DNA from: Sphingobacterium sp. UBA7855
GTDB lineage: Bacteria; Bacteroidota; Bacteroidia; Sphingobacteriales; Sphingobacteriaceae
DNA: 64,000 nt
Direction of reading: 5' to 3'
NCBI GenBank assembly: GCA_002500745.1
Contig: DLST01000011.1
Coordinates: 124,001 to 188,000 of the forward strand
Every line of letters starts with the position of its first letter. The first letter of the stretch is position 1. Both the position numbers and the translations under genes were made by a program. The notes under the pieces were generated by a model. It ran no database searches and was not told the origin of the DNA. It worked only from the letters and a program-made list of their open reading frames with translations. This document shows, piece by piece, positions 61,456 to 64,000 of the stretch.

Positions 61456-62516
61456 TGAAAACTTTAGACAACAAATTACAACAGTTGCTTTGGGAAGGAA
61501 CGGTTATTCCGGCACACCCCCTTGCCTTAAATGAGGACCGCAACATTGACGAGACGCATCAACGGCTCCTGACGCAATATTACATAGCCAGTGGAGCCGG
61601 TGGAATCGCCGTAGCTGTACATTCAACCCAATTTGAAATCCGTGACCCCGAGATCAACCTTTTTGAAACCGTATTGAGATGGGCTAGCGAAGAAGTCGAG
61701 AAAGCGGCACTCCAACGACCATTTATCAAAATTGCGGGCATCTGCGGTGCCACAGAACAAGCTGAACAGGAGGCAACGACTGCACTTAAATACGGTTATG
61801 ATATTGGACTTTTGAGTATGGGCGGCCTGCAGAGCTGGACTGAAAATGCCATATTAGATCGAGTCAGAGCAATAGCAGCCATTATTCCTGTCTTTGGATT
61901 CTATCTTCAACCCGCCGTTGGTGGCCGTATTTTCTCCTATTCCTTTTGGCAGCAGTTTGCCGAAATCGACAACGTTGTCGCTATCAAATGTGCGTCGTTC
62001 AACCGCTACCAAACATTAGACGTTATGCGTGCTATAGCCAACTCCAGCCGACGAGATCAAATTGCTATGTACACGGGCAATGATGACAATATTGTCAACG
62101 ATCTGATGAGCGTGTATAATTTCCCCGTAGCGGGAGAAAACGTCGCCATAGAATTTAAAGGTGGACTATTAGGCCACTGGGCTGTTTGGACCGCAAAAGC
62201 TGTTGAACTCCTTCAGGAAATAAAAACATACAAACAGGACCCCAATAACCTCCATGCAAGTCATCTCCTGAGCAAAGCGATTGCTGTAACAGACAGCAAT
62301 GCAGCTTTTTTTGACCCAGCAAATGCATTCCATGGCTGTATACCAGGCTTACATGAGGTGCTCCGCAGACAAGGCCTGATGAAAGGGACCTGGTGCCTAA
62401 ACCCCAACGAAAATCTATCCATCGGACAGCAAGAAGAAATAGACCGTGTATATAAAGACTACCCAGACTTAAACGACGATGAATTTGTCAAGGAATTTTT
62501 AAAATTGAGATCCTAA
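61455..62516 (+). CDS. Dihydrodipicolinate synthase-family aldolase
   Basis: A 353-residue (beta/alpha)8 barrel of the DapA/NanA family, longer than the usual 290-300. The Schiff-base Lys is likely in VVAIKCASFNRYQ near residue 176, and the catalytic Tyr in FGFYLQPAVGGR near residue 151. It lacks a full DapA active-site set, and lysine synthesis is unlikely here. In the regulon it could cleave a 2-keto-3-deoxy sugar acid produced by the dehydratase, giving pyruvate and an aldehyde. It is followed by a terminator. Confidence 0.82.
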   Translation: MKTLDNKLQQLLWEGTVIPAHPLALNEDRNIDETHQRLLTQYYIASGAGGIAVAVHSTQFEIRDPEINLFETVLRWASEEVEKAALQRPFIKIAGICGATEQAEQEATTALKYGYDIGLLSMGGLQSWTENAILDRVRAIAAIIPVFGFYLQPAVGGRIFSYSFWQQFAEIDNVVAIKCASFNRYQTLDVMRAIANSSRRDQIAMYTGNDDNIVNDLMSVYNFPVAGENVAIEFKGGLLGHWAVWTAKAVELLQEIKTYKQDPNNLHASHLLSKAIAVTDSNAAFFDPANAFHGCIPGLHEVLRRQGLMKGTWCLNPNENLSIGQQEEIDRVYKDYPDLNDDEFVKEFLKLRS

Positions 62517-62535
62517 TAGGTTAATCTCTTCAAAA

Positions 62536-62580
62536 GGTCCCATTGCCCCAGGCTCGTCACGATTGCCAGAGCAATGGGCC
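62536..62580 (+). terminator. Terminator of the sugar dehydrogenase operon
   Basis: GGTCCCATTGC (62536-62546) pairs with GCAATGGGCC (62571-62580) with one bulge; flanking AAAA/TTTT extends the stem. It is followed by TTTTCTTTT. Confidence 0.85.
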
Positions 62581-62663
62581 TTTTCTTTTACCTGCTATTC
62601 TTATTTGACGAATCAATGACCAAGCAAGGAAAATAGTGGATAGAACGAAAGGTTTGCTTTTTA

Positions 62664-62717
62664 TAACTTTGCGTCATGAAATTTTTGAAAATAGCATTAA
62701 CCTCCAGCCTTCCGTGA
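62664..62717 (+). other. Promoter-like -7 element with a 13-codon reading frame
   Basis: TAACTTTG (62664-62671) fits the -7 consensus, though no -33 element is clear. Five bases later an ATG (62676) opens a 13-codon frame, MKFLKIALTSSLP, which looks like the start of a signal peptide and then stops. It may be a remnant of a lost gene or the leader of the MFS gene 68 bp downstream. Confidence 0.3.
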
Positions 62718-62784
62718 CAAGCCTGCTATTCAAGGCAGCGTGAACGTCCACAGCGACGGAAAATAAATAAAAATTTTATAAAGG

Positions 62785-63978
62785 ATGGAAAAAAACACTA
62801 CCCCACAACAGTCGCTTATACCGACGATACTTGCATTTGCACTTGTTCCGATTACTGGGCTTGCCACAGATATTTATCTTCCTTCAATGCCACAAATGGC
62901 GCAGGAACTTGGCTTAAATGAAAGCAAGATCCAATTGACGCTTTCGCTTTTTCTAATTAGTTATGGTGTCGCTCAATTCTTCACAGGAGCTTTGGTGGAT
63001 GCCTGGGGAAGGTATCGCATAAACCTCATTTCACTTTTTCTTTTTATTATCAGTTTTTGGGTCACGGCACACACGCAGGATATCTGGGTTATCTACCTAA
63101 TGCGGATTTTACAGGGAATTTTATCGGCATTTGTTGTCATCTCCAAAAGAGCCTATTTTGTGGATGTCTACGACGGTGAGCAGCGTAAGCACTACCTGAG
63201 TATCATGACCATCGTCTGGTCGATCGGACCGATTGTGGCACCATTTATCGGTGGTTATCTCCAAACACAATTTGGCTGGCGTTCTAACTTTATGGTCCTG
63301 GCCGCCTATAGTGCTGTACTCTTTGTACTTGAACTGATCTTTTCCAGCGAAACAATCAGACAGAAAAAGCCCCTTCACATCGATTATTTGATTAGCGAGT
63401 TTAAAATGATGCTAAAAAGCACCGATTTTACCTTCGGCATATTCATGTGCGGCATATCCTATGGCCTGGTTATGTTTTACAATCTCAGTGGCCCCTTCTT
63501 TATTGAGCATCAACTGGGATATAGCGCGATTACCACTGGCTACACCTCCCTTATTATGGGTTTAGCCTGGATGTGTGGTGGATTTATTGGAAAAGCATTG
63601 ATCAAAAAGGCATTGATACCCAAACTGAGAATTGCAAACTTTATTCAAATATTGCTTATCATAGGCATGCTGATCGTTTCACTTTATAAAGCGAATTTAT
63701 ACACGCTTACGTTCTTTGCATTTGCGGTACACTGTACTGCCGGATTCGTTTTTAACAATTATTTCAGCTATTGTTTGGGACGATTTCCATTGTCGGCCGG
63801 TATTGCCGGAGGGTTAGTAGGCGGAATAACCTACCTGCTCACATCTTCACTCAGCTATCTTACCGTGAGTCTGGTAAACCCTACAACTCAATTTCAGATT
63901 GGATTAGGATATGGCATATTTTCCATATTGGGTTTGATCATTTTATATGTGATCAATAAGCTCGTCAAGAGCAGCTAG
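62785..63978 (+). CDS. MFS transporter, Bcr/CflA drug-efflux type
   Basis: A 397-residue twelve-segment major facilitator. TDIYLPSMPQMAQELG near residue 27 and QFFTGALVDAWGRYRINL near residue 63 (motif A region) are typical of the Bcr/CflA subgroup. The family exports drugs such as bicyclomycin and, in some cases, sugars or amino acids. A terminator separates it from the sugar-acid operon, so it is probably outside the regulon. The gene is complete, ending 22 bp before the window edge. Confidence 0.88.
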   Translation: MEKNTTPQQSLIPTILAFALVPITGLATDIYLPSMPQMAQELGLNESKIQLTLSLFLISYGVAQFFTGALVDAWGRYRINLISLFLFIISFWVTAHTQDIWVIYLMRILQGILSAFVVISKRAYFVDVYDGEQRKHYLSIMTIVWSIGPIVAPFIGGYLQTQFGWRSNFMVLAAYSAVLFVLELIFSSETIRQKKPLHIDYLISEFKMMLKSTDFTFGIFMCGISYGLVMFYNLSGPFFIEHQLGYSAITTGYTSLIMGLAWMCGGFIGKALIKKALIPKLRIANFIQILLIIGMLIVSLYKANLYTLTFFAFAVHCTAGFVFNNYFSYCLGRFPLSAGIAGGLVGGITYLLTSSLSYLTVSLVNPTTQFQIGLGYGIFSILGLIILYVINKLVKSS

Positions 63979-64000
63979 TTGTTGATTGAGTCTTGCACAA

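Noticed and set aside
1..64000. CRISPR arrays, insertion sequences, prophage or integrative elements
   Set aside because: No regularly spaced repeats, transposases, integrases or tRNA-associated direct repeats were seen.

Overview
The window is about 40% GC and comes from a Bacteroidota chromosome, most likely Sphingobacterium or a close Sphingobacteriaceae relative. Supporting signs are a SusC/SusD pair, lipoproteins with Bacteroidota-type lipoboxes, many promoters of the form TTTG-N19..21-TAnnTTTG, and an inositol-lipid gene set (sphingobacteria are known to make ceramide phosphoinositol). There are no rRNA, tRNA, CRISPR, insertion-sequence or phage structural genes. The genus is inferred from gene content only.

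Layout. 0-8.5 kb: a thiamine transporter under a TPP riboswitch, mqo, a 6S-like structured RNA candidate, fabG, a LuxE-like enzyme, a zinc metalloprotease, a PhnA-domain protein, a polysaccharide deacetylase and a basic exported protein. 8.7-17.9 kb: two NAD(P)H:FMN reductases, a class IV aminotransferase, RluD, an ACC-deaminase-like enzyme, a DJ-1/PfpI protein, ppk1, and a VanX-like dipeptidase with an AraC regulator. 17.8-23.6 kb (minus strand): an inositol-lipid operon with inositol-1-phosphate synthase, a nucleotidyltransferase, an ATP-grasp protein, a CDP-alcohol phosphotransferase, a UPF0104 membrane protein and a HAD phosphatase. 24-32 kb: a CocE-type hydrolase, a promoter-terminator small RNA candidate, a NYN-LOTUS protein, DUF2625, a YfiT/DinB protein and a WG-repeat protein.

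32.1-37.1 kb (minus strand) is a compact NAD operon in transcription order: Prs-like, NAMPT-like, NadE, nicotinamidase-like hydrolase, NrtR-type Nudix regulator. Its promoter is bracketed by two nearly identical palindromes, the probable NrtR operators. The Prs-like + NAMPT-like pair under a regulator whose family senses ADP-ribose resembles the phage NARP1 NAD+ rebuilding pathway. This is the most provocative hypothesis in the window.

38-62.5 kb is one large catabolic regulon in four transcription units: (a) class III aminotransferase, enolase-superfamily dehydratase, SDR, ceramidase-like hydrolase, Na+/solute symporter, M20 amidohydrolase, Gfo/Idh oxidoreductase; (b) an SMP-30 lactonase; (c) SusC, SusD, two surface lipoproteins and a heparinase II-like lyase, followed by a GntR/FCD regulator; (d) a sugar dehydrogenase-cytochrome c lipoprotein, a metal-site-deficient Nramp-like transporter, an NAD epimerase-like protein and a DapA-like aldolase. 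The same palindrome TTGTATACAA (or a one-base variant) occurs at the promoter of each unit and in front of the regulator itself, which defines the regulon directly from sequence. The substrate is probably an acidic, possibly amino-substituted glycan or sugar acid, but it cannot be named. The window ends with a Bcr/CflA-type MFS exporter.
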